This document shows, piece after piece, positions 7,857 through 17,176 of a stretch of 64,000 nt of DNA. Each line of letters begins with the position of its first letter. The stretch's first letter is position 1. Position numbers and translations under genes: made by a program. Below the pieces are notes generated by a model. That model had not been told where the DNA came from, made no database searches, and was given only the letters and a program-made list of their open reading frames with translations. The DNA comes from Agrococcus sp. SGAir0287 (GTDB taxonomy: Bacteria > Actinomycetota > Actinomycetes > Actinomycetales > Microbacteriaceae), in contig NZ_CP027942.1 of the NCBI RefSeq assembly GCF_005484985.1, forward strand, positions 620,001 through 684,000, read 5' to 3'.

Positions 7857-9107
7857 ATGGACCTCACGCTCGCGCACGCGCGCGCCCGCGACGCCGCCGA
7901 CCCGCTCGCCTCGCACCGCGACCGCTTCGTGCACGCCGACGACCGCATCTACCTCGACGGCAACTCCCTCGGGCGGCTGCCGCGCGCGACGGTGCCTGCG
8001 ATCGCCGACGTCGTCGAGCGGCAGTGGGGCGCGGGGCTCATCGGCTCGTGGCCGCGGTGGCTCGAGGACGCGCGGGAGACGGCGGATCTGCTGGGGCGCG
8101 TCGTGCTCGGCGTCGAGCCGGGGCAGGTGCACGTCGGCGACTCGACGACCGTGAGCCTGTACCGCCTCGCCGTGGCTGCCGTGCGGATGCGGCCCGGCCG
8201 CACGCGCATCCTCGTCGAGGCGGATGCCTTCCCGACCGACCTGTACGTGCTGGACGGCGTCGCGCGCGACCAGGGGCTCGAGGTGACGCGCATCCCCGCG
8301 CCGATCGACGACGGCGTCCGGGCAGAGCATCTCGCGCCGCTGCTGGACGAGTCGGTGGCGCTCGTGTGCCTCACCCACGTGCACTACCGCTCGGGCGCCC
8401 TGCTCGACCTCGCCGGGCTGACCTCGATGGCGCACGAGGTCGGCGCGCTGACGCTGTGGGACCTGTGCCACTCCGCAGGCTCCGTCGAGGTGCCGCTCGC
8501 CGCGTCCGGCGCCGACCTCGCCGTCGGCTGCACGTACAAGCACCTCAACGCGGGGCCGGGCGCACCCGCCTTCTCGTACGTGCGGGCCGACCTGCTGCCC
8601 GAGGTGCGCTCGCCGATCCAGGGCTGGTTCTCGCAGGCCGACCAGTTCGCGATGGCGCCCGACTACGACCCCGTCGCGGGCATCGACCGCATCGCTGCCG
8701 GGACGCCCGACGTGCGCGGCATCGCCGCCGTGCGCGAGGGCGTTCGGACCATCGAGGCCGCGGGGCTGCCGGCCGTGCGCGCGAAGGGCGCCGCGCTCGG
8801 GGACTGGACGATCGCGCTCGCCGACGCGTGGCTCGCGCCGCTGGGGTTCCGTGTCGCGAGCCCGCGCGACGCGGCGATGCGCGGCTCGCACGTCGTGCTC
8901 GAGCATCCCGAGGCGTGGCGGGCGTGCCAGGCGTGGATCGACGCGGGCGTGGTGCCGGACTTCCGCACGCCCGATCGGCTGCGCATCGGTCTCGCGGCGC
9001 TCACGACGTCGTTCGAGGACGTCTGGGTCGGCCTCGACCGGCTGCGCGCGATCGTCGCCGAGGGCCGGCACCTCGCGTACCCGACGGAGCGCGGCCGCGT
9101 GACGTGA
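7857..9107 (+). CDS. kynU: Kynureninase
   Basis: A PLP-dependent enzyme that cleaves kynurenine to anthranilate and alanine in tryptophan degradation. The 416-residue length fits the family. The N-terminal signature YLDGNSLGRLP, the WDLCHSAG motif and the PLP-lysine region GCTYKHLNAGPG (Lys228) are all visible, as is the IQGWF segment. The ATG chosen opens onto MDLTLAHARARDAADPL; longer versions of the frame run into the upstream gene. No other kynurenine-pathway gene (tryptophan dioxygenase, formamidase) is present nearby, so the pathway must be completed elsewhere or the enzyme has a salvage role. Confidence 0.93.
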   Translation: MDLTLAHARARDAADPLASHRDRFVHADDRIYLDGNSLGRLPRATVPAIADVVERQWGAGLIGSWPRWLEDARETADLLGRVVLGVEPGQVHVGDSTTVSLYRLAVAAVRMRPGRTRILVEADAFPTDLYVLDGVARDQGLEVTRIPAPIDDGVRAEHLAPLLDESVALVCLTHVHYRSGALLDLAGLTSMAHEVGALTLWDLCHSAGSVEVPLAASGADLAVGCTYKHLNAGPGAPAFSYVRADLLPEVRSPIQGWFSQADQFAMAPDYDPVAGIDRIAAGTPDVRGIAAVREGVRTIEAAGLPAVRAKGAALGDWTIALADAWLAPLGFRVASPRDAAMRGSHVVLEHPEAWRACQAWIDAGVVPDFRTPDRLRIGLAALTTSFEDVWVGLDRLRAIVAEGRHLAYPTERGRVT

Positions 9108-9139
9108 GGGATCGGCGTCGGGAGTCGCGCTCCGGGTGC

Positions 9140-9165
9140 CGAGAGGTCCAGCTCTGGACCACTCG
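9140..9165 (+). terminator. Hairpin downstream of kynU
   Basis: An inverted repeat 32 nt after the kynU stop: the core GGTCCAG-CT-CTGGACC (9145-9160) is perfect and extends by CGAG/CTCG with one mismatch. There is no U-tract. It could be a terminator or a protein-binding dyad. Confidence 0.4.
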
Positions 9166-9192
9166 ACGGGTGCACGCCTACGGAACGCGACC

Positions 9193-9238
9193 GATCGGCG
9201 CAGGACGTGGGCGATCGGCGCCGGACGCGGCCGATCGG
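9193..9238 (+). repeat. Short 20-bp tandem repeat, 2.3 units
   Basis: Two adjacent 20-bp units beginning GATCGGCGC (9193-9212 and 9213-9232) match at 17 of 20 positions. A third partial GATCGG follows. They lie in the 272-nt gap between kynU and the photolyase-like gene, where no gene is seen. Confidence 0.55.
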
Positions 9239-9379
9239 GGAGGCGAGCGTCCTTCGACGCCGAAGGGATGCGCGGCTGGCATCGCGGGATGCGGATCCGG
9301 GCGACGCGCAAGCCGCTGCGGCACCCGACGCGGCTTGCCAGGATCGGAGCATGCGGATGCGCGGGACAGGGTCGGGTCG

Positions 9380-10825
9380 ATGAGGGCGGCGCTCGTGCTC
9401 GGCGCGCAGCTGCTGCCGCGGCATCCGCTCGTCGACGACCCGGCGACGGACCTCGTGCTCATGGTCGAGTCGGCGGCGCTCTTCGAGCGGCTGCCGTACC
9501 ACCAGATCAAGATCGCCTTCCTGCTCGCCGCCATGCGGCACCACGTGCGCGACCTCGAGGCGCGCGGCGTCCGCGTCGAGACCGTCGCGCTCGACGAGGG
9601 GCTCTCGTTCGCCGACGGCATCGCCGCCCTCGTCGAGCGCCACGGCGTCACCGAGCTCGTCTGGATGCGCGCCGCCGATCGCGGCACCGACGACCGCATC
9701 CGCCGGACGTGCGAGCGGCTCGGCATCGCGCACGAGACGGTGGCCGACGCGGCGTTCCTCACGCCGGAGGACGAGCTCGACGCCTGGTACGCCGAGCACG
9801 AGCACGCCCGCATGGAGGACTTCTACCGCTGGCAGCGTCGCCGCACCGGCATCCTCATGCACGGCGACACCCCCGCGGGCGGGCAGTGGAACTACGACCA
9901 CGACAACCGCGAGCCGCTGCCGAAGGGCGGCATCGCGATCCCGCCGCTGCCCGAGCCGCGCCACGACGACCTCACGCGCGCGACGATCGACGAGGTGCGC
10001 GAGCGGTTCCCGAACCACCCGGGCGACGCACGCGACCTGTGGCTGCCGGTCACGCGGCGCAGCGCGTTGCACTGGCTGCAGCGCTTCGTCGACGAGCGCC
10101 TGCACGACTTCGGCCGCTACGAGGATGCGATGCACCGCGACGAGCCCGTGCTGCTGCACTCGGTGCTGACGCCCATGCTGAACGTCGGCCTGCTGCACCC
10201 GCAGGAGGTCGTCGACGCGGTCGTCGAGCGCGGCGGCGACGTGCCGCTCGCGTCGCTCGAGGGATTCGTGCGGCAGATCGTCGGCTGGCGCGAGCACATG
10301 CGCGGCATGTACCGGGCGCATCCCGAGCTCGAGCACGCGAACGCGCTCGAGCTCAACCGCGAGCTCGAGGATTGGTGGTACACGCTCGACGACGTGCCGC
10401 TCACGCTGCCCGAGCCCGTGCGGGTCGTGCTGCAGCGCGTGCATGCGCTGGCGTACGCGCACCACATCGAGCGGCTCATGGTGCTCGGCAGCTGGATGCT
10501 CATGCAGGGCTACGCGCCGTCGGCGGTCAACCGCTGGTTCCTCTCGCTCTTCGTCGACGCGTACCCGTGGGTCATGGTGCCGAACGTCATGGGCATGAGC
10601 CAGTTCGCCGACGGCGGCCTCGTCGGCACGAAGCCGTACGTGTCGGGCGGCGCGTACCTGCAGCGCATGGGGCGGTGGTGGTCGTCCGACACGGCGGCGC
10701 GCGAGTCGGCCTTCACCGACGCGTACTGGACCTTCCTCGAGCGGCACGAGGATGCGCTCGCCGGCAACCACAGGCTGTCGAGACCGCTCGCGCAGATGCG
10801 GCAGCGCCGGGCCGCGCGCGGCTGA
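9380..10825 (+). CDS. Cryptochrome/photolyase-family protein (FeS-BCP/PhrB type) lacking the Fe-S cysteines
   Basis: A 481-residue protein of the bacterial (6-4) photolyase/CryB lineage. An N-terminal deoxyribodipyrimidine-photolyase-related domain is followed by the FAD-binding helical domain, with LEGFVRQIVGWREHMRG, AYAHHIERLMVLG, DAYPWVMVPNVMGMSQFADGG and KPYVSGGAYLQRMG. Relatives bind FAD, usually a ribolumazine antenna and a [4Fe-4S] cluster. Here the cluster cysteines are absent: the YCxxC region reads RWWSSD (Trp434-Asp437) and the later CPF reads SAF (Ser443). The protein's only cysteine is Cys111. So the fold is retained but a cluster is not expected. It could still repair (6-4) photoproducts or act as a photoreceptor. 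Confidence 0.85.
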   Translation: MRAALVLGAQLLPRHPLVDDPATDLVLMVESAALFERLPYHQIKIAFLLAAMRHHVRDLEARGVRVETVALDEGLSFADGIAALVERHGVTELVWMRAADRGTDDRIRRTCERLGIAHETVADAAFLTPEDELDAWYAEHEHARMEDFYRWQRRRTGILMHGDTPAGGQWNYDHDNREPLPKGGIAIPPLPEPRHDDLTRATIDEVRERFPNHPGDARDLWLPVTRRSALHWLQRFVDERLHDFGRYEDAMHRDEPVLLHSVLTPMLNVGLLHPQEVVDAVVERGGDVPLASLEGFVRQIVGWREHMRGMYRAHPELEHANALELNRELEDWWYTLDDVPLTLPEPVRVVLQRVHALAYAHHIERLMVLGSWMLMQGYAPSAVNRWFLSLFVDAYPWVMVPNVMGMSQFADGGLVGTKPYVSGGAYLQRMGRWWSSDTAARESAFTDAYWTFLERHEDALAGNHRLSRPLAQMRQRRAARG

Positions 10826-11080
10826 TCGCCGGTGGACGGTGCGCGCATCCAGCCCCTCCTGACGCTGCGCGCCACGAGGCCCCGGATCCGCGCACATCGC
10901 ACCCGGATCGGGTCCGAGCACGAGGCCGCGGGCCGCCGATGCCGGCGTCAGGGCTCGGCGTCCCCGGCCGCGGCGACGCTCGGCCCCACCACGACCAGCG
11001 TAGGCGAAGGACAGGTGCGGGATCGCGGTCGGGCGCTGCGCCTGCGGCGGACGCGGCACGGCGGCGTCGCCGCCCGGGCG

Positions 11081-11086
11081 TAGCGT
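11081..11086 (+). promoter_or_regulatory. -10 box of the ABC exporter gene (probably leaderless)
   Basis: TAGCGT ends 6 nt before the ATG and no ribosome-binding site lies between, which predicts a transcript starting at or next to the start codon. The rest of the 267-nt gap upstream shows no gene. Confidence 0.45.
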
Positions 11087-11092
11087 TGGCCC

Positions 11093-12958
11093 ATGACCAT
11101 GGGGATGGGCGGCGGCGGTCCGCGCGGCGGGATGCGCGTGTCGGGTCGCGACGAGTCGGCGCAGCGCGCGGCCAACGCCGACGCGCCGCGCATCCCGAAC
11201 CTCATGGGCCGCATCCTCGAGCTGTTCCGACCGCACCGTGCGCAGATCGCGCTCACGATCGTGCTCGTGCTCGTCGTCGCGGCGATCGGCGTCTTCCCGC
11301 CGCTGCTCACCCAGCAGGTGTTCGACCGCGCGCTCTTCCCCGCCTCGGGCGGCGTGGACATGCCGCTGCTCTGGATGCTCGTGGGCACGATGGTCGGGCT
11401 GTGGGTGCTCTCGAGCCTCCTCGGCATCTGGCAGACGTACCTCACCGCCCGCGTCGGCAACCGCGTCATGGGCGCGCTGCGCACGCGGCTCTTCGACCAT
11501 CTGCAGCGCATGGAGCTCGCGTTCTTCACCCGCACGAAGACGGGCGTCATCCAGTCGCGGCTGCAGAACGACGTCGGCGGCGTCGCGACCGTGCTGCAGA
11601 ACACCGTCTCGTCGATCGTCGGCAACACCGTCACCGTCATCTCGAGCCTCGTGACGATGCTCATCCTGTCGTGGCAGCTCACGATCGTCGCGGTGCTGCT
11701 GACGCCCATCCTCGTGATCGCGCAGCGCCGCGTCGGCCAGATCCGCGCGCGCATCGCGACGCGCACGCAGGAGTCGCTGTCGGAGATGACGGCGATCACG
11801 CAGGAGTCGCTGTCGGTCTCCGGCATCCTCCTCGCGAAGGCGTTCGGGCGGCAGGGCGACGAGTCGCGGCGCTACGCCGACGAGAACGAGCGCCAGATCG
11901 ACCTGCAGGTGCGGCAGCAGATGACGGGGCAGACGTTCTTCGCCGTCGTGTCGATCTTCGTGTCGGTGCTGCCCGCCGTCGTCTACGTCATCGCGGCCTT
12001 CCTCATCACGGGTGGCGCGCAGGACGTCACGGCGGGCACCCTCGTGGCCTTCACGACGGTGCAGGCCAGGCTGCTCATGCCCCTCATGGGCCTGCTGCGC
12101 GTCGCGCTCGACCTGCAGACCTCCGGCGCGCTCTTCGCCCGCATCTTCGAGTACCTCGACCTGCGACCGCAGATCGTGGACCGGCCGGATGCCGTGCCCG
12201 CCCCCGCCGATCGGCTCGGCGCGATCGCCTTCGAGGACGTCGTCTTCCGCTACCCCGACGCGCAGTCGTCGGAGCCGCCGACGCTCGACCACGTGTCGTT
12301 CGAGGTCGAGCCGGGCACGTTCGTCGCGTTCGTCGGCGCATCCGGCGCGGGCAAGACGACGATCGGGTACCTCGTGCCGCGCCTCTACGAGGCGACGAGC
12401 GGCACCGTGCGCTTCGCGGGCGTCGACGTGCGCGACCTCGACCAGGCCTCGCTCGTCGACGCGATCGGCATCGTGAGCCAGGACGCGTACCTCTTCCACG
12501 CGACGATCGCCGAGAACCTGCGGTACGCGAAGCCCGACGCGACGGATGCGGAGCTCGAGGAGGCCGCGCGCGGCGCGAACATCCTCGACACCATCCACTC
12601 CTTCCCGCTGGGCTTCAACACCGTGGTGGGGGAGCGGGGCTACCGGCTCTCCGGCGGCGAGCAGCAGCGCATCGCCATCGCACGCGTGCTGCTCAAGGAT
12701 CCCGCCGTGCTCATCCTCGACGAGGCGACGAGCGCGCTCGACACCGTCTCCGAGCGCATCGTGCAGCAGGCGCTCGACGCGGCATCCCGCGGACGCACGG
12801 TCGTGGCGATCGCGCACCGCCTCTCGACGATCCGGGACGCCGACGTCATCGTCGTGCTCGACCACGGGCGCATCGTCGAGCGCGGCACGCACGACGAGCT
12901 GCTCGCGGCGGGCGGCGCGTACGCGCTGCTGCACTCCGAGCAACGTGCCATCGCATGA
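11093..12958 (+). CDS. ABC-type exporter, fused permease-ATPase
   Basis: A 621-residue half-transporter of the MsbA/MDR type, acting as a homo- or heterodimer in the membrane. The N-terminal 330 residues hold six transmembrane helices; the start is rich in Gly/Met and has no signal peptide. The ATPase domain has Walker A (GASGAGKTT), Q-loop SQDAYLF, signature LSGGEQQRIAIA, Walker B VLILDEATSALD and H-loop AIAHRLSTI. Because all ATPase motifs are canonical, a homodimer is plausible. Such exporters move drugs, lipids or peptides; the substrate is unknown. No partner gene is adjacent. Confidence 0.93.
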   Translation: MTMGMGGGGPRGGMRVSGRDESAQRAANADAPRIPNLMGRILELFRPHRAQIALTIVLVLVVAAIGVFPPLLTQQVFDRALFPASGGVDMPLLWMLVGTMVGLWVLSSLLGIWQTYLTARVGNRVMGALRTRLFDHLQRMELAFFTRTKTGVIQSRLQNDVGGVATVLQNTVSSIVGNTVTVISSLVTMLILSWQLTIVAVLLTPILVIAQRRVGQIRARIATRTQESLSEMTAITQESLSVSGILLAKAFGRQGDESRRYADENERQIDLQVRQQMTGQTFFAVVSIFVSVLPAVVYVIAAFLITGGAQDVTAGTLVAFTTVQARLLMPLMGLLRVALDLQTSGALFARIFEYLDLRPQIVDRPDAVPAPADRLGAIAFEDVVFRYPDAQSSEPPTLDHVSFEVEPGTFVAFVGASGAGKTTIGYLVPRLYEATSGTVRFAGVDVRDLDQASLVDAIGIVSQDAYLFHATIAENLRYAKPDATDAELEEAARGANILDTIHSFPLGFNTVVGERGYRLSGGEQQRIAIARVLLKDPAVLILDEATSALDTVSERIVQQALDAASRGRTVVAIAHRLSTIRDADVIVVLDHGRIVERGTHDELLAAGGAYALLHSEQRAIA

Positions 12959-12977
12959 CGTCGCAGCCCGCTCTTGT

Positions 12978-12996
12978 GTTCACTAGTTGACAACAA
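12978..12996 (+). promoter_or_regulatory. Putative ROK operator/-35 element, copy 1
   Basis: A 19-bp element, GTTCACTAGTTGACAACAA, containing the consensus -35 TTGACA (12987-12992) and the small palindrome GTTGACAAC. It matches the element before the sugar ABC transporter (14235-14253) at 16 of 19 positions, so it is a likely autoregulatory binding site of the ROK protein. Confidence 0.55.
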
Positions 12997-13022
12997 TGGT
13001 GCCGTCCCGCGACGATGAGCAC

Positions 13023-14180
13023 ATGCAGCGACGCCCGGGGTCCCAAGGTGCGCTGCGTGCAGCGAACGAGGCGCGCGTCGCCGAGGTGCTGCGCGACGGC
13101 CCTGCGACGCAGTCCGAGCTCGCCGAGCGCACGGGCCTGGCGAACGCGACGGTCTCGAACATCGTGCGCGACCTGCGCGAGCGCGGCGCCGTCACCACGA
13201 GCCCCACGATCCATCAGGGCAGGCGCGCCACGCTCGTGACGATCGAGGCGGGCGCCGGCCCCGTCGTCGTCGGCGTCGACTTCGGCAGGCGCCACGTACG
13301 CATCGCCGTCGCGCGCACCGACCTGCAGCCCATCGCCGAGCAGCACGTCGAGCTGCCCGCCGGGCACCACGCCTCCGAGAGCCTCGCGGTCGCCGCGCAC
13401 GCGCTCGCCGAGATGCTCGACGGCTGCGGCCTGCGCGACGTCGCCGCGATGTGCGTCGGCGTGCCCGGGCCCTTCGACCTGCGCACGGGCACCATCGCGG
13501 GCCACACGATCCTGCCCGAGTGGGTGGGCGTCTCGCGCGACGCGATCTCGGAGGCCTTCGGCATGCCCGTCGAGGTGGGGAACGACGCCGACCTCGGCGC
13601 GACGGCCGAGCGCACCGTCGGTGCGCATCGCGGCGTCGACGAGCTCATGTTCGTCAAGGTCGGCACGGGCATCGGCACGGGCCTCGTGCTCGGCGGACGC
13701 CTGCACCGCGGCGCCATCGGCATCGCCGGCGAGCTCGGGCACGTGCAGGTCGACCCGCAGGGGCCGCTGTGCGTGTGCGGCAATCGCGGCTGCCTCGAGA
13801 CGCTCGCCTCCGTGCGCGTCATGACGCAGGAGCTCTCCGCTGCCCTCCGACGCCCGGTCTCGACCGCCGACATCGTCTCGTCCGCGCTCGCCGGCGATCC
13901 CGTCACGCGTCGCGTGATCGAGGATGCGGGCGTCGCGATCGGCCGCGCCGTCGCGAACGCGGCGAACCTGCTCGCGCCCGCGGTCGTCGTCGTCGGCGGC
14001 CCGCTGTCGGAGGTCGGCGAGCTGCTGCTCGAGCCCGTGCGCGACGGCTTCCGGCGCTTCGCGATCCATGCGCTCGCCTCGTCGACGGAGGTCGTGGCGA
14101 CGTCGCTGGGGGAGCGGGCGGAGGTGCTCGGCGCGCTCGCGATCGCGCGCGACGCCGTGCGCATCCCGGCCCTCGCATAG
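13023..14180 (+). CDS. ROK-family transcriptional regulator, likely controls the adjacent sugar transporter
   Basis: A NagC/XylR-type regulator of 385 residues. The N-terminal winged helix (about residues 10-65, ELAERTGLANATVSNIV) binds DNA. The ROK sugar-kinase-like domain that follows has the GELGHV motif and the zinc site CVCGNRGCLET. In this family sugars bind the ROK domain and release DNA. The ATG chosen begins MQRRPGSQGALR and lies where transcription from TTGACA (12987) would start, suggesting leaderless translation. An upstream TTG at 12987 would overlap the -35 box and is rejected. The downstream transporter operon begins 136 nt after its stop and shares its promoter element. Confidence 0.9.
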   Translation: MQRRPGSQGALRAANEARVAEVLRDGPATQSELAERTGLANATVSNIVRDLRERGAVTTSPTIHQGRRATLVTIEAGAGPVVVGVDFGRRHVRIAVARTDLQPIAEQHVELPAGHHASESLAVAAHALAEMLDGCGLRDVAAMCVGVPGPFDLRTGTIAGHTILPEWVGVSRDAISEAFGMPVEVGNDADLGATAERTVGAHRGVDELMFVKVGTGIGTGLVLGGRLHRGAIGIAGELGHVQVDPQGPLCVCGNRGCLETLASVRVMTQELSAALRRPVSTADIVSSALAGDPVTRRVIEDAGVAIGRAVANAANLLAPAVVVVGGPLSEVGELLLEPVRDGFRRFAIHALASSTEVVATSLGERAEVLGALAIARDAVRIPALA

Positions 14181-14202
14181 GGCGTCGTGACCGAATCGTT
14201 GC

Positions 14203-14218
14203 GTTCAAGCAGCGACAA
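14203..14218 (+). promoter_or_regulatory. Possible degenerate third ROK half-site
   Basis: GTTCAAGCAGCGACAA resembles the start and middle of the 19-bp element but matches only about 10 positions. It lies 17 bp before the clear copy at 14235 and could be an auxiliary site. Confidence 0.2.
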
Positions 14219-14234
14219 GGTTGGCGTCCACTGC

Positions 14235-14253
14235 GTTCACGACTTGACGACAA
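14235..14253 (+). promoter_or_regulatory. Putative ROK operator, copy 2, at the sugar-transporter promoter
   Basis: GTTCACGACTTGACGACAA, 16/19 identical to the element at 12978. It contains the -35 TTGACG and the dyad CTTG-ACGA-CAAG. A repressor bound here would cover the promoter. Confidence 0.55.
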
Positions 14254-14273
14254 GCCGACGGCGCTCGTATCGT
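14244..14273 (+). promoter_or_regulatory. Promoter of the sugar ABC transporter operon
   Basis: TTGACG (14244-14249) and TATCGT (14268-14273) with an 18-bp spacer. The -35 is embedded in the putative ROK operator. It leaves a leader of about 37 nt before the GTG start at 14317. Confidence 0.6.
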
Positions 14274-14316
14274 GAGCCGAGGTCCGCCGACGGTGCTGGA
14301 CCAGCGAGGAGCGAGC

Positions 14317-15864
14317 GTGGCCCAGGCGAAGCCGGTGATCCTGTCGATGCGCCACATCACCAAGGAGTTCCCCGGCGTCCGCGCGCTCGACGACGTCAGC
14401 CTCGAGGTCCGCGCCGGCACCATCCACGCGATCTGCGGCGAGAACGGCGCGGGCAAGTCCACGCTCATGAAGGTGCTCTCGGGCGTCTACCCGCACGGCT
14501 CCTTCGACGGCGAGATCGTCTACCAGGGCGAGCCCGTGGCCTTCGGCCGCATCAACGACTCCGAGCGCGCGGGCATCGTGATCATCCACCAGGAGCTCGC
14601 GCTCATCCCCGAGCTCTCGATCGCGGAGAACATCTTCCTCGGCAACGAGCCGCGCAAGGGCGTCGGCATCGACTGGGACACGGTGCGCATGCGCACGATC
14701 GAGCTGCTCGCCCGCGTCGGGCTCGAGGAGGATCCCGACACGCAGATCAAGAACATCGGCGTCGGCAAGCAGCAGCTCGTCGAGATCGCGAAGGCGCTCG
14801 AGAAGGACGTGCGGCTGCTCATCCTCGACGAGCCGACCGCCGCGCTCAACGAGGGCGACTCGCGCCACCTGCTCGACCTGCTCGTCGGCCTGCGCTCCAA
14901 GGGCGTCACGTCGATCATGATCAGCCACAAGCTCAACGAGATCGAGGCGATCTCCGACGCCATCACGATCATCCGCGACGGCAAGGTCATCGAGACCCTC
15001 GACATCGCCGACGGCGACGTCGACGAGGACCGCATCATCCGCGGCATGGTCGGGCGCACGCTCGGCAATCGCTTCCCCGACCGCGCCGGGCACGCGGGCG
15101 AGGTCTTCTTCGAGGTGCGCGACTGGACGGTGCAGCACCCGCTCACCGCCGAGCGCCTCGTCGCGAAGCAGTCGTCGTTCACCGTGCGCCGCGGCGAGGT
15201 CGTCGGATTCGCGGGACTCATGGGGGCGGGCCGCACCGAGCTCGCGATGAGCATCTTCGGCAGGCAGTACGGCACGTGGCTCGGCGGGCAGATCCTCAAG
15301 GACGGCCAAGAGATCCAGGTCCGCTCGGTGCCGGAGGCGATCGCGCACGGCCTCGCCTACGTCAGCGAGGATCGGAAGGCGCTCGGCCTCAACCTGCTCG
15401 ACTCCATCAAGCGGTCCATCGTGTCCGCGAAGCTCGGCAAGATCTCGCGCGGCGGCGTCGTGGACGCGCTCGCCGAGTCGCGCATCGCCGAGGAGTACCG
15501 ACAGCAGCTCCGCATCAAGGCGCCGTCGGTCGAGATGGGCGTCGACACGCTCTCCGGCGGCAACCAGCAGAAGGTCGTGCTGTCGAAGTGGATGTTCACC
15601 GACCCCGACCTGCTCATCCTCGACGAGCCCACGCGCGGCATCGACGTCGGGGCCAAGACCGAGATCTACCAGATCGTGCGCGAGCTCGCGGATGCGGGCA
15701 AGGGCGTGATCCTCATCTCCAGCGAGCTGCCCGAGCTGCTCGGCCTCGCTGACCGCATCTACACGATCTTCGAGGGTCGCATCACGGGCGAGATCCGTGC
15801 TGCCGACGCCGACCAGGAGACGCTCATGCGCCGGATGGCGCCGACGAAGGGTGACGCAGCATGA
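14317..15864 (+). CDS. mmsA: Monosaccharide ABC transporter ATP-binding protein (two ATPase domains)
   Basis: A 515-residue tandem ATPase of the MglA/XylG/GguA class that powers sugar import. The first domain has Walker [11 protein letters not shown], Walker [13 protein letters not shown] and an atypical signature region [14 protein letters not shown]. The second has the degenerate Walker [10 protein letters not shown] usual for the family, signature [14 protein letters not shown] and [14 protein letters not shown]. The GTG start follows GAGGAG at the right distance; the frame extends 45 nt further up to a GTG inside the -10 box, which is rejected. The permease gene overlaps its stop (ATGA), so the two are translationally coupled. 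Confidence 0.95.
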   Translation: MAQAKPVILSMRHITKEFPGVRALDDVSLEVRAGTIHAICGENGAGKSTLMKVLSGVYPHGSFDGEIVYQGEPVAFGRINDSERAGIVIIHQELALIPELSIAENIFLGNEPRKGVGIDWDTVRMRTIELLARVGLEEDPDTQIKNIGVGKQQLVEIAKALEKDVRLLILDEPTAALNEGDSRHLLDLLVGLRSKGVTSIMISHKLNEIEAISDAITIIRDGKVIETLDIADGDVDEDRIIRGMVGRTLGNRFPDRAGHAGEVFFEVRDWTVQHPLTAERLVAKQSSFTVRRGEVVGFAGLMGAGRTELAMSIFGRQYGTWLGGQILKDGQEIQVRSVPEAIAHGLAYVSEDRKALGLNLLDSIKRSIVSAKLGKISRGGVVDALAESRIAEEYRQQLRIKAPSVEMGVDTLSGGNQQKVVLSKWMFTDPDLLILDEPTRGIDVGAKTEIYQIVRELADAGKGVILISSELPELLGLADRIYTIFEGRITGEIRAADADQETLMRRMAPTKGDAA

Positions 15865-17132
15865 CCGACGGTGTGCAGGAGCAGCAGCGCTTCCGCGCCT
15901 CCGACCTCTCGATGCTCTTCGGGAAGAAGGGGTCGCTCAAGGAGTTCGGCATCCTCGGCGCGCTCGTGGTGATCGTCGTCGCGTTCCAGATCGTGACCGA
16001 GGGGACGACGCTCTCGTCGAACAACCTCATCAACATCATCCAGTCGCAGTCGTACATCCTCATCCTCGCCGTGGGCATGGTCATGGTGATCATCGCCGGG
16101 CACATCGACCTCAGCGTGGGCTCCGTGGCCGCGTTCGTCGGCGTCGTGGTCGCCATCGCGATGAACGACTGGGGTCTGCCCTGGTACCTCACCATCCTCA
16201 TCGGCCTCGGCCTCGGCGTGCTCGTCGGCGCCTGGCAGGGCTTCTGGGTCGCCTTCATCGGCGTGCCGGCCTTCATCGTGACGCTCGCGGGCATGCTCAT
16301 GTTCCGCGGCCTCAACCAGATCGTCGGTCAGTCGCGCGGCATCCCCGTCGACCGGGAGTTCGTGAACCTGCTCGCGGGGTACCTGCCCGAGGTCGGGCCG
16401 TTCACCGGGTACAACAACCTCACGCTGCTGCTCGGACTCGTCGCCGTCGTCGCCGTCGTGATGCTCGAGCTGCGCGGCCGCGCACGTCGACAGCGACTCG
16501 GCGCCGCCGTGCCGCCCATGTGGGTCGCCATCACGCGCCTCGTGCTCGTCGCCGTCGTCATCATCGTCGCCGCACTGCTGTTCGCGAGCGGCCGCGAGGG
16601 CACGAGCTTCCCGAACGCCGGCATCCTCTTCGCCCTCATCGCCCTCGGCTACGCCTTCGTGACGCGCAACACGTCGCTCGGTCGGCACGTCTACGCCGTC
16701 GGCGGCAACCGCCGCGCCGCCGAGCTGTCGGGCGTGCGCTCGCGCTGGGTCGACTTCTTCGTCATGGCGAACATGTCCGTGCTCGCCTCGGTCGCGGGCA
16801 TGCTCTGGATCGCTCGGGCCCAGGCATCCGGCCCCGCGGACGGCGGCGGCTGGGAGCTCGACGCCATCGCGGCCGTCTTCATCGGCGGCGCCGCCGTCGC
16901 CGGCGGCATCGGCACGGTGGCCGGATCCATCATCGGTGGTCTCGTCATGGCGGTGCTCACGAACGGCCTCTTCGCGATCGGCGTCGGCTCCGACTGGATC
17001 CCCGTCATCAAGGGCCTCGTGCTGCTCGTCGCCGTCGCGATCGACGTCATCAACAAGCAGCAGGGCCGCTTCTCGATCATCGCGCTGCTGCTGCGCGGCC
17101 TGCGCCGTGACCGCTCGAGCGAGCTCGCCTGA
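15861..17132 (+). CDS. mmsB: Monosaccharide ABC transporter permease
   Basis: A 423-residue integral membrane permease of the RbsC/XylH/GguB family with about ten hydrophobic helices. The family signature [10 protein letters not shown] is near residue 80, and [19 protein letters not shown] near residue 335 is the cytoplasmic loop that contacts the ATPase. It forms the transport channel with the upstream ATPase and the downstream ChvE-type binding protein. Its start overlaps the ATPase stop by 4 nt. Confidence 0.95.
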   Translation: MTDGVQEQQRFRASDLSMLFGKKGSLKEFGILGALVVIVVAFQIVTEGTTLSSNNLINIIQSQSYILILAVGMVMVIIAGHIDLSVGSVAAFVGVVVAIAMNDWGLPWYLTILIGLGLGVLVGAWQGFWVAFIGVPAFIVTLAGMLMFRGLNQIVGQSRGIPVDREFVNLLAGYLPEVGPFTGYNNLTLLLGLVAVVAVVMLELRGRARRQRLGAAVPPMWVAITRLVLVAVVIIVAALLFASGREGTSFPNAGILFALIALGYAFVTRNTSLGRHVYAVGGNRRAAELSGVRSRWVDFFVMANMSVLASVAGMLWIARAQASGPADGGGWELDAIAAVFIGGAAVAGGIGTVAGSIIGGLVMAVLTNGLFAIGVGSDWIPVIKGLVLLVAVAIDVINKQQGRFSIIALLLRGLRRDRSSELA

Positions 17133-17176
17133 CCACCGTCCCTCACGACTCCCACACCCACACACAAGGAGAACCC

